Source of the DNA: Microvirga soli | GTDB lineage: Bacteria > Pseudomonadota > Alphaproteobacteria > Rhizobiales > Beijerinckiaceae | Assembly (NCBI RefSeq): GCF_016734765.1 | Contig: NZ_JAERQE010000002.1 | Span: forward strand, 62,001 to 126,000 | Reading direction: 5' to 3' | Length of the DNA: 64,000 nucleotides | Shown here: in pieces, positions 43,949 to 51,682 of the stretch | Layout: every line of letters starts with the position of its first letter | Position numbering within the stretch: position 1 is the stretch's first letter | The notes under the pieces: model-generated | Seen by the model: only the letters and a program-made list of their open reading frames with translations | Databases searched by the model: none | Told to the model about the DNA's origin: nothing | Program-made: the position numbers and the translations under genes

Positions 43949-45231
43949 GCCGCGTTCTCCGTCTTCAAGGCTCGATCTTTGACCAGGGTGGCCCGGGTGC
44001 CGCGGGCATGGTGCAGGATGGAGGCGGCGTGCTCGCCTGCCATCACGGCGCTCTCGATGGTGGCGGGAAGCGAGCCGATCCAATCGCCGGCAAGGGCCAG
44101 ATTCGCGAGCGGACGCAGGGGCGGCTGCGGCAGGATCTCGGCGGCCTGACGGATCGTGGCGCGCTTTTCCTTCACGACCCGCATTTCAGGCTGCCGATCA
44201 GGATGCGCATCGAGGCCGAGGGACCGCAAAGCGGGGGCGATCTCGCGCCAAATGCGGGCTGCCACGTCGGGTGCGTTCTGATCGACCACCGCGTCAGCCG
44301 CAGACACGGTGACGCTCACATGGTTGTCGCGGATCAGCGCCCATTGGGCCAGCGTGCCGGTGAAGCCGATGAAGCGCGGATGCTTGAGGCCTTCCATACG
44401 GTAATGCACGTTGATGATCGGCTCGAACTGCGTCGGCACGGGAAGGGCGGGCAAGAGCCGCTCCACCTCGTAAGGGGGAAGCGCCAGGATCACCCGGTCG
44501 TCGGGGCCGAGCATCACCGTGCGGTCGCTCAGCGCCAAACCGATGACGCGCCCGTTGACGGTGAGAAGGTTGCGCAGACGCTGTCCCGTCAGAACGGGCA
44601 CGCCCCTGGTCTGCAGGGTCGCGACGGCGGGCTCGATCAGGTCCTGGCTCAAGCCGTTCCTCGCCACCAGGAGACGACCGGCGCCGGGGCGGATGAGCTG
44701 GCGCAGCGCACAGGCGAGCCGCTGCGCGGAGGCCTGATCGGGCGGTGTGTTGAGAACCGCCACCGTCAGGGGCTCGATCAGGCTGTCCATGATCGGACGC
44801 TTGCCGATGATCGCCGCGACCGGACAATCCTTCGAGGCGAAAACCAAGCGCATGATGCGCATGAGATCGGAGAGGGTCAGCCCCTGCGGCCGGCGGGATG
44901 GCAGCAGCCAGGACCAGGGCGAGAGGCCGACGCGGCGCATTTCGCCGGTGCGACCGTCATAGAGCGGAAGGCCCTTGGCCTCGGGCTCGACCCAGCGCTC
45001 GCGTGCACCCACCGTTCGCAAGAGATCAAGCGCGCGCCCGTTGGCGGTGAACAGCACATGGGTGCCATTGTCGTGATCGAAACCATCGGTCGGGTGCAGC
45101 GTGCGGCAGCGCCCGCCCGGATGAGGCGCCGCCTCGTAGAGCACGGCCTCGCCGCCGTCGGCTGTGACGGCTAAGGCTGCGCTCAGGCCCGCGACGCCCG
45201 CTCCGACGATATGGGTGCGCCGTGGGGTCAT
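43945..45231 (-). CDS. hpnE: Hydroxysqualene dehydroxylase (HpnE)
   Basis: The 428-residue FAD-dependent amine-oxidase fold protein begins THIVGAGVAGLSAALAVTADG (FAD dinucleotide motif) and continues HPGGRCRT and DNGTHVLFTAN, which are typical of HpnE. It converts hydroxysqualene to squalene after HpnC and HpnD. In this operon it overlaps hpnC-hpnD upstream and ispH downstream by 4 nt each. Distinction from CrtI-family desaturases rests on the shorter length, the HpnE N-terminus and the adjacent hpnCD. Confidence 0.88.
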   Translation of the reverse strand: MTPRRTHIVGAGVAGLSAALAVTADGGEAVLYEAAPHPGGRCRTLHPTDGFDHDNGTHVLFTANGRALDLLRTVGARERWVEPEAKGLPLYDGRTGEMRRVGLSPWSWLLPSRRPQGLTLSDLMRIMRLVFASKDCPVAAIIGKRPIMDSLIEPLTVAVLNTPPDQASAQRLACALRQLIRPGAGRLLVARNGLSQDLIEPAVATLQTRGVPVLTGQRLRNLLTVNGRVIGLALSDRTVMLGPDDRVILALPPYEVERLLPALPVPTQFEPIINVHYRMEGLKHPRFIGFTGTLAQWALIRDNHVSVTVSAADAVVDQNAPDVAARIWREIAPALRSLGLDAHPDRQPEMRVVKEKRATIRQAAEILPQPPLRPLANLALAGDWIGSLPATIESAVMAGEHAASILHHARGTRATLVKDRALKTENAA

Positions 45232-46886
45232 GCGGGCCTCATGGCGCGGGTGATCAGGTGCAGACGGTCGGCGGCACTCAGGCGCAGCCGGCCCTGCCGG
45301 GTGCCCCAGCCGCGCGCCTGCAATCGGACAAGCACGCGGCGATAATTTTCCATCATCAGGATCGCGGGTTTCAATGCCGCGCGGTCGAGGCGCATCAGGG
45401 CAGCGTCCGCCGCCGCAAAGCCTGCATGCGCCTCCTCGGCCAAGCCTTCGCAGACGCGGGCGAAGCGTGGATCGGTCACGAGGATCGTGGCCGGCGCATC
45501 CTGCAATCCGAGCTGCGCCAGTCGCGAGAGCGGAACATAGACGCGCTCGCAGGCGGCATCCTCGTCGACATCGCGAAGGATATTCACGAGCTGCAGGGTG
45601 CGCCCGAGATTGAGCGCGAAATCATGGGCGGAGGGTGCGCCGAAGATTCGGATCGACAGGGCTCCGACCGAACCCGCCACGCGGCGGCCGTAAAGACCGA
45701 GCTCGTAATCGCTTGCGATCCGCAACCGCTCCGCGCTGTCCATATCCATTCCGTCGAGGAGCATGAGATACTCCCCTGCCGGCAGCTTGAAGAGAGACGA
45801 GGCGCGGGCGAGCTCCCGCCCGATGGGCGTTTCAGGCGCGCGATGCAGCCGGTCGATCTCGCGCCGCCATTCGCTCAAGAAAACACGCTTCTCGGAGGGC
45901 GGCGCGGCGCCATCGGCGATGTCGTCGACCGCGCGACAGAAGGCATAGACCGCATGCATGGCGCGCCGGCGCTCGCTCTGCAGGCTCTGCATGCCGAGCC
46001 GGAAAGACGATCCGGAGCGCCGCACCATGGCGGCGGTGATGCGGTGATCGGTGTTGACCGGCTGGCGCAGCGTGCCGGCAAGTCCGCGCAGGAACGCCAT
46101 GCCGGCATCGGCCTTGCTCACCTGCACCCGTTCCAGGACCGGATCCTTGCTGCGCAAGCGTTCGCTCAAACGCCGGGCAAGCGCGATCGTGGCGATGCTC
46201 TGTGCGCGCAGGCGCCTGTTCTGCAGATGCTCCGGCAGGGATTGCGCCTGATCGATCAGCGCATCGACCCGGTCGAGCATGGCATCGACCACGCTGCGGC
46301 GCAGAGCAGTCTGGGCCGGATCGAAGAAGGCCTTCTCGGAGCCCGCTCCCATGATCCAGCGTAAGGGGATGTAGATGCGGCCGAGATCCCGATGGTCCTT
46401 GCCGCAATCCTGCAGATGGTTGAGGATCTGCAGCGCCGTGCACAGCGCGTCGGCCGGAGCCTGAGCGGCGCTGCGCTCCTTGTGGATGCCCAAGAGAAAA
46501 CGGCCGACCGGATTGGCCGAGAAGCGGCAATACTCGATCAGCTCCGCCCACTCGTTATAGCGGGCCTTCACCACGTCCTGCCGGAAAGCGCGCAGCAAAT
46601 CGCGGGCTTGCACAATCCCGGCCTTGTGCTGCCTGTCGGCTGCATGCAGGCGCGCGGCTTGAGGGATCGCAGGGTCGCCGGCAACGAGCGCCTGCTCGAG
46701 CGCATCAAGCCGGTTGAGCTTTTCGGCGGCTTTGAGTTCGGGCGCATCGGCGATGTCGTCAGCCATGCGGGCGAAGGCATAGAAGGCGAGTGCCGCATCC
46801 CGGTGCTCGGGCGAGAGCACCAGCGAGGCGACCGGAAAATTCTCATCCCGCGGCCGCTTCGTGGCCTGAGCGGTGTCCGGGATCAT
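45228..46886 (-). CDS. hpnC-hpnD: Fused squalene-pathway synthase HpnC-HpnD
   Basis: The 552-residue protein carries two complete trans-isoprenyl diphosphate synthase units in one frame. The first (~1-275) is HpnC-like: RDENFPVASLVLSPEHR, DDIAD at 43-47, and LQDCGKD with Asp160/Asp164. The second (~284-552) is HpnD-like: SGSSFRLGMQSL, DDIAD at 321-325, and ILRDVDEDA with Asp439/Asp443. HpnD normally makes presqualene diphosphate from farnesyl diphosphate, and HpnC converts it to hydroxysqualene. I saw no internal stop or frameshift. It overlaps the glycosyltransferase and hpnE genes by 4 nt. Separate genes are the rule in most bacteria, so fusion should channel presqualene diphosphate. Confidence 0.9.
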   Translation of the reverse strand: MIPDTAQATKRPRDENFPVASLVLSPEHRDAALAFYAFARMADDIADAPELKAAEKLNRLDALEQALVAGDPAIPQAARLHAADRQHKAGIVQARDLLRAFRQDVVKARYNEWAELIEYCRFSANPVGRFLLGIHKERSAAQAPADALCTALQILNHLQDCGKDHRDLGRIYIPLRWIMGAGSEKAFFDPAQTALRRSVVDAMLDRVDALIDQAQSLPEHLQNRRLRAQSIATIALARRLSERLRSKDPVLERVQVSKADAGMAFLRGLAGTLRQPVNTDHRITAAMVRRSGSSFRLGMQSLQSERRRAMHAVYAFCRAVDDIADGAAPPSEKRVFLSEWRREIDRLHRAPETPIGRELARASSLFKLPAGEYLMLLDGMDMDSAERLRIASDYELGLYGRRVAGSVGALSIRIFGAPSAHDFALNLGRTLQLVNILRDVDEDAACERVYVPLSRLAQLGLQDAPATILVTDPRFARVCEGLAEEAHAGFAAADAALMRLDRAALKPAILMMENYRRVLVRLQARGWGTRQGRLRLSAADRLHLITRAMRPA

Positions 46887-47995
46887 GACTTCACCCCCAC
46901 GGGATAGAGACGTCCCTTCCATCCAGCGCGGCGGGTGGTGCCGATCCGCAGGAGCACGCTCCATTGGATCGCGAGCCCGACCAGCATGGTGAAGGGATGC
47001 AAGGGGATTGACCAGGGGTTCTCCCGTGTCGCCACCGTCACGAGCGTGCGGGTTGCAAGCGACAGGAGCGCCGCTGCCACAATGGGAAAGGTCGGGGCGA
47101 ATGGAAGCAACGCGAAGGGCAGCACATGCCCGCCGAGAAGAAGCATTGTCCAGATCGGCAGGGCAACCGGCGTCGCCATGCCCTCATGGGCATTCTTGGC
47201 AAAGCCGTTCCAAGCCTCGTCGAAGCGTGTGTACATCCGGCAGGAGGCGAGGTGATCGCCCGGCACGAGATCCGTCATGAAGCCCTTGCGGCGGAAGAGC
47301 CGCGCCAGCTGAATGCCGTCATGGATGCGCGTGCGGATGGCCGCATGACCGCCGATTGCACGGTAAGCCTCCCGCTCGACGAGCATGAGCTGGCCGCAGG
47401 CCGCGCCGAGACCGGGGTCGCGCGACAGGCGCATGAAGCCCATGGGCAGATAGCCGAGAAGCAGCAGGTTGATCGTCGGAACTGTCAGCAACTCGCCGAG
47501 CGTGCGCATGATCTGCCGCGGCACGGCGCTCACCAGGCTGGCATGCGTTTCCTGCGCGTGGCCTGCCAGACGTGAGGCCGCATGCGGACCCAAGCGCACG
47601 TCGGCGTCCACGAACAGGAAGTGTGTGCCGGTGGCGGCCTCGGACAGATGATGGCAGGCATGGACCTTGCCGGTCCATCCCTCCGCGAGAGGAGGCGCCG
47701 TGAGAAGGCGCACGCGCTCATCGCGCGCAGCGTAGTGTCTGACGATCTCCGGGGTAGCATCCGTGGAGCCATCGTCCATGACCAGGATCTCGACCGGTAC
47801 GCCGACACTGGCAAGAGCTGCATCAAGCGCCGGACCGATGTTCTTCGCCTCATTGCGCGCCGGGATCAGGATCGAGACGCGAACGTCTCCCTTGGGCGCA
47901 TGCGCCGGTGTCGCGCGCAGGATGCTCAGGTTCACGAGAGCCAACGCGAAGGAAAGCGCTGCGAGGCCTAAGAGGATGAGGCCGAGAACGATCAT
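46883..47995 (-). CDS. Family 2 glycosyltransferase (CrtQ-like)
   Basis: The 370-residue membrane-associated enzyme has a GT-A fold: VSILIPARNEAKNIGP, the nucleotide-binding DDGSTDAT, the metal-binding DAD in FLFVDADVRLG, and a later ED/W-like region (RMYTRFDEAWNGFAKN). Three C-terminal hydrophobic helices follow (WTMLLLGGHVLPFALLPF and others). CrtQ of the staphyloxanthin pathway glycosylates diaponeurosporenoic acid; by position and fold this gene probably glycosylates the C30 carotenoid acid. It overlaps its neighbours by 4 nt on both sides. HpnI-type hopanoid transferase is a less likely alternative, as no hpnF or other hopanoid genes are present. Confidence 0.8.
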   Translation of the reverse strand: MIVLGLILLGLAALSFALALVNLSILRATPAHAPKGDVRVSILIPARNEAKNIGPALDAALASVGVPVEILVMDDGSTDATPEIVRHYAARDERVRLLTAPPLAEGWTGKVHACHHLSEAATGTHFLFVDADVRLGPHAASRLAGHAQETHASLVSAVPRQIMRTLGELLTVPTINLLLLGYLPMGFMRLSRDPGLGAACGQLMLVEREAYRAIGGHAAIRTRIHDGIQLARLFRRKGFMTDLVPGDHLASCRMYTRFDEAWNGFAKNAHEGMATPVALPIWTMLLLGGHVLPFALLPFAPTFPIVAAALLSLATRTLVTVATRENPWSIPLHPFTMLVGLAIQWSVLLRIGTTRRAGWKGRLYPVGVKS

Positions 47996-48831
47996 GAGGG
48001 GCGTCCCTCATGCGACGGATCGAAGGCTCGGCCCCGCACGGTCGCCATCATCCGGCGCCATTGGTCATAGATGCCGCCTACCCCGGCGCGGCCTTCAAGC
48101 ATGGCGCGGAAGCGCGCCGGGTCGCGGCTCTGCACATCGGCGCTCAGCCGGTCGAGGGTGGTCGCGAGCTCCGCCTCGAGACGCTCCAGGCGGGCAGGGC
48201 GCGCAAGATTTAAGAGGTCCCTGCCATGCATGGGCTTGCCGAAGGCGAGGAAGGCCTCGGCTCCGCGCTCAAGCCAGAAGCCGTATTCGATGGCAAGCGG
48301 GATCACGGTGCAGTCGGGGGCGAGTTCGGGAAGCCGCGCAACGCCGGCTTTGAGGCCAAGTGGACGCTCGCGCACATCACTGAAACGCCCTTGCGCGGTG
48401 ACCCACAGGGCATGAGTCGGCGACGATAAGATTTCGGCACTGGTGCGCAGGAACTCCGCCGCGCCGCGAGGGCTGTCGAGATCGACGCCGAACGCGCCGA
48501 TGCGGCCGAAGACTCCATATTGCTTCAACATCGCGGCATCGATGGGCGCGTAGCTTTCGTAATCAGGAAAGAAATGGTCCGCGGCCAGAATATAGATAGC
48601 CGCATCCCACCAGGCTGGGTGATTGGAATAAATGATGATCGGGCCGCTCTGCGGAACGGCCGGCAGGCCCCATGAGGCAACCCGCAGGGCATTCATGTGC
48701 CGCGTGAAATAACGCCGGAACGTGGAGACCATGAAGCGATGGATCAGGGGAGAGCGACGCGCCACGGGAGACGATCCCGCCCGGTGAGGCAGGGAGCGTT
48801 CTCCGGTGGCTGTGTTCGCTTCCTGCCTCAA
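47992..48831 (-). CDS. Acyltransferase of the PlsC superfamily (possible CrtO-like step)
   Basis: The 279-residue protein has the HX4D acyltransferase motif as NHPAWWD and a downstream GVFGRIGAFGVD strand-loop. It probably transfers an acyl group to the sugar of the carotenoid glycoside, as CrtO of staphyloxanthin synthesis does, but sequence and chemistry differ and a lysophospholipid role cannot be excluded. The frame starts at TTG 48831, which overlaps the desaturase stop (TTGA); a Met about 33 residues later (MVSTFRRYF) is an alternative that would lose little. Confidence 0.77.
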   Translation of the reverse strand: MRQEANTATGERSLPHRAGSSPVARRSPLIHRFMVSTFRRYFTRHMNALRVASWGLPAVPQSGPIIIYSNHPAWWDAAIYILAADHFFPDYESYAPIDAAMLKQYGVFGRIGAFGVDLDSPRGAAEFLRTSAEILSSPTHALWVTAQGRFSDVRERPLGLKAGVARLPELAPDCTVIPLAIEYGFWLERGAEAFLAFGKPMHGRDLLNLARPARLERLEAELATTLDRLSADVQSRDPARFRAMLEGRAGVGGIYDQWRRMMATVRGRAFDPSHEGRPS

Positions 48832-50363
48832 GACACGTTCCGTAGATTCGCAGCCTTGCTGTCCGCATCCAGAGCGTCGGCGGCGATCCAGCCCGACATC
48901 ATCACCATGGGCATGCCCGGTCCGGGATGGGCCGCGCCGCCGGCGAGGTAAAGGCCCTGCACCTGGCGGCTGCGGTTGCCCGGCTTGAACGCGCCCATGA
49001 ACTTGCCGTGGCTGGCGAGCCCATAGATGGCGCCGTTGAGCACCTTGTACCGGTCGTGGATGTCCTGCGGCGTGAGGTGGCGCTCGACGACGATCCGCTC
49101 CTCGATATCCGCCATGCCGGCCGTGCGTTTCAGCTTGTCGATGATCACCTGACGATAGGCCGGGTACATCTGCGACCAGTCATGGTGCGGGCGAAGGTAT
49201 GGCGTGTGCACCAGAACGTAGAGCGCCTCGCCGCCTTCCGGTGCAACGCTCGGGTCGGTGGCGGCTGGCGCTGCGAGATAGCAGGTCGGATCCGGTGCGG
49301 GCTCGCCCCGGCGGTAGATGTAGTCGAACTCTTCCTCCGGATCGCGCGAGAACACGAAGTCGTGGTGAAGCACGTGATCGTAGCGCTTGTTGAGGCCGAG
49401 ATAGAGCACCACGCCGGAGCAGGCCGGCTCGAAATCTTTTCTCGCGTAATGCTCGCCCACCTCGCCGCCGACGAGCTCGCGATAGGTGCGGATCGAATCC
49501 ATGTTGGAGATCACGTTGTCATAAGACACGGTTTCGCCATCGGCGAGCACGAGGCCGGTCACGGCGTCCTTCTCGATGTTGAGAGACGCCACGTCGCTGT
49601 CGGTCTTGATGCTGGCGCCGAGCTCGGTCGCGAGCTTCGCCAGCGCTTCGGCCACCGCGCGTGTGCCGCCCATGGGATACCACACGCCGTCCGCCGCCTG
49701 CATGTGGGCGATGGCGCAGAGCACCGCGGGCGAACCATAAGGCGACGAGCCGACATATTGCGTGAAGTGGTCGAGCATCTGCGCCAGACGCTCGTCCTTC
49801 ACCTTCGACCGGATGGTGCCGGCGACCGATGAGCCCATGCGCAGGGACAAGACGTCCCGCAGCGTGCCGGGGTTCATGTTGGCCCGGATGTTGATGGTGT
49901 CGAACAGGTCCTCCACTGGTTTCCAGAAGAAGAACTTGTTCGAGATCTCGTGGAGATGAGCCGAGATCTCCTGAAAGCGCTTATAGCCCTCGCCGGTGTT
50001 CTTGCCGGGCGCGAAACGGTCCATGGCCTCGGCCATGGCGCCGATGTTCTCCTGCAGGTCGATCTGCGTGCCGTCGTCGAAGAAGCAGCGCCATTGCGGA
50101 TCGAGTCGCACGAGGTCGAGATAGTCGGAGAGGTTACGTCCGGCTTCCGCGAAGATGCGTTCCAGAACCCGCGGCACGGTGAGGATCGTCGGGCCCATGT
50201 CGAACCGGAATCCGTCTTCGTGCAGCACCGCCGCCTTGCCGCCGATCCAGGCGTTCTTGTCGTAAAGCGTGACCTTATGGCCGCGGGCGGCCGCAACGCA
50301 GGCGGCCGCCAAGCCGCCCAGGCCTCCGCCGATGACTGCAACCGAAGTACCTTGAGCGCTCAC
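48828..50363 (-). CDS. CrtI/CrtN/CrtP-family carotenoid desaturase or oxidase (first of the coupled chain)
   Basis: The 511-residue FAD protein has the N-terminal dinucleotide motif VIGGGLGGLAAACVAA, DKNAWIGGKA, MGPTILTVP and a C-terminal FAD site (LYLAGGAAHPGPGMPMVMMSG). It belongs with phytoene desaturases and the 4,4'-diapophytoene CrtN and CrtP enzymes, and could insert double bonds or oxidise the terminal methyl group. It starts the six-gene chain of 4-nt overlaps that runs to ispH. Which of the two paralogues in this cluster is the desaturase and which the terminal oxidase cannot be told from sequence alone. Confidence 0.87.
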   Translation of the reverse strand: MSAQGTSVAVIGGGLGGLAAACVAAARGHKVTLYDKNAWIGGKAAVLHEDGFRFDMGPTILTVPRVLERIFAEAGRNLSDYLDLVRLDPQWRCFFDDGTQIDLQENIGAMAEAMDRFAPGKNTGEGYKRFQEISAHLHEISNKFFFWKPVEDLFDTINIRANMNPGTLRDVLSLRMGSSVAGTIRSKVKDERLAQMLDHFTQYVGSSPYGSPAVLCAIAHMQAADGVWYPMGGTRAVAEALAKLATELGASIKTDSDVASLNIEKDAVTGLVLADGETVSYDNVISNMDSIRTYRELVGGEVGEHYARKDFEPACSGVVLYLGLNKRYDHVLHHDFVFSRDPEEEFDYIYRRGEPAPDPTCYLAAPAATDPSVAPEGGEALYVLVHTPYLRPHHDWSQMYPAYRQVIIDKLKRTAGMADIEERIVVERHLTPQDIHDRYKVLNGAIYGLASHGKFMGAFKPGNRSRQVQGLYLAGGAAHPGPGMPMVMMSGWIAADALDADSKAANLRNVS

Positions 50364-50445
50364 GATGTCCTCCCGGAGGGCACAAGCCTATTCTTTCCGA
50401 GGCCTGTGTCCAGTTGTGTTGGTTCTAGGAATGGCATGATCCAGT

Positions 50446-51543
50446 TCAAGGCAGATCACGCAGGTTTGGGCGACGGGCACAGATCATGCGCAGGGACTGC
50501 CGCCCTGGCGCCCGGATCACCGGATCGAAGCCGGCCGATTCCAGAAGCGGCTTGATGCGAGCCACGTCGCGGGTGTTGCCACCCCAGAGCAGGTTCTTCA
50601 GCCGGTTGACCGCCGAGGCCGCGCCCGATCCCTCGTGAGAGAGGGCTGCAACCAGAAGCCAGCCGCCCGGCTTCAAAGCGCGGAAAATCCGCTGAACGGC
50701 CTCCGCGATGACAGCATCGGGCAGGAACATCTGGGGCAGGAAGGCAAGGTCGAATGCCTTGTCTTCAGCTAAGTCCTCCACCCGCTCGCGGCGGATCGCG
50801 ATGCGATCCGCCAGGCCTGCCTGCCGCACATGCCTCTCGCCGATCTCCGCCGGATGCGGCGCCGGCTCGAGCGCCACGGCGCGCAAGCGGGGGAACTGCC
50901 GGCAGAGCGCGATGGACAGGCCCGCGGCGCCCGCGCCCACGTCGAGAAGCGCCGCACCGGGAGCTTCGAGCTTTGGCACGAGGCCGGGCAGGAACTTCAA
51001 TTTCGGCAGGGCCCGTGTGGTCCAATGCCGGGTCAGGGTGCCCTGCGCTTCGATGATGGCATCGTCGGTATGGGACCAGCCGTCGAGGCTCAGGGTTCCG
51101 GTCTTGAGCCTGTTCCGGAAATCCTCGCTCTGCAGCAGCGGCGCGCGCAAAGCGGCCCTGAAGGTCTCCGTTCCCTCAGGCGACGTGAACGGCATCAGGG
51201 CAGGCGAGGCCTGCACCCGGCCATCCTTCCATGTGACGAAGCCGAAGGACGCAAGCGCATCGATCAGGCTCTGGACGAGGGCCGGCGGAAGCGACAGCGC
51301 CAAGGCCAACTCACCGATCATGGCTGGATGCCCGAGCCGCGCCAGCAGGCCGCACTCGGCGCAAGCCGACAGGGCGCTCGCCGACCAGATGGCTGTGTCT
51401 GCCTCCTCGAGCACCTTCAGGACATCATTGCTTCTTCGGAAGGTTGTCGGAATGGGGGGCATGCGCCAGGAGCCAAGGCCGATGGGGCCGAGGCCGAAGC
51501 GGTCTCCTCCATGAGACAGAAGGGCATAGGCGCGCCACAGCAT
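50446..51543 (-). CDS. Class I SAM-dependent methyltransferase with N-terminal dimerisation domain
   Basis: The 365-residue enzyme has the SAM-binding motif ALLDVGAGAAGLSIALCRQFP, a later AVALEPAPHP and FDLAFLPQMFL, and a helical N-terminal domain that looks like an O-methyltransferase dimerisation region (SALSACAECGLLARLG). It is placed between the two carotenoid desaturase genes in the same direction and may methylate a carotenoid acid or hydroxyl group; this is inference. A Met at residue 28 (MPPIPTTFRR) is an alternative start. Confidence 0.78.
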   Translation of the reverse strand: MLWRAYALLSHGGDRFGLGPIGLGSWRMPPIPTTFRRSNDVLKVLEEADTAIWSASALSACAECGLLARLGHPAMIGELALALSLPPALVQSLIDALASFGFVTWKDGRVQASPALMPFTSPEGTETFRAALRAPLLQSEDFRNRLKTGTLSLDGWSHTDDAIIEAQGTLTRHWTTRALPKLKFLPGLVPKLEAPGAALLDVGAGAAGLSIALCRQFPRLRAVALEPAPHPAEIGERHVRQAGLADRIAIRRERVEDLAEDKAFDLAFLPQMFLPDAVIAEAVQRIFRALKPGGWLLVAALSHEGSGAASAVNRLKNLLWGGNTRDVARIKPLLESAGFDPVIRAPGRQSLRMICARRPNLRDLP

Positions 51544-51682
51544 GGGAGTCTAGCGGATCGAGGGTGGTGCCTTCATCGAGGCATCCTCGACGAAGGGCGC
51601 GGCTGAGCGGATGGCTTCGGTTCATGCGAGGGAGTGAGAAACAGAAACGCGAGCAATCCGATTCGACTCATGGCATGCTCCC

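Noticed and set aside
45222..46364. Plus-strand 380-codon frame across hpnC-hpnD
   Set aside because: Antisense shadow with Arg/Gly/His-rich composition and no family match; the minus frame has clear catalytic motifs.
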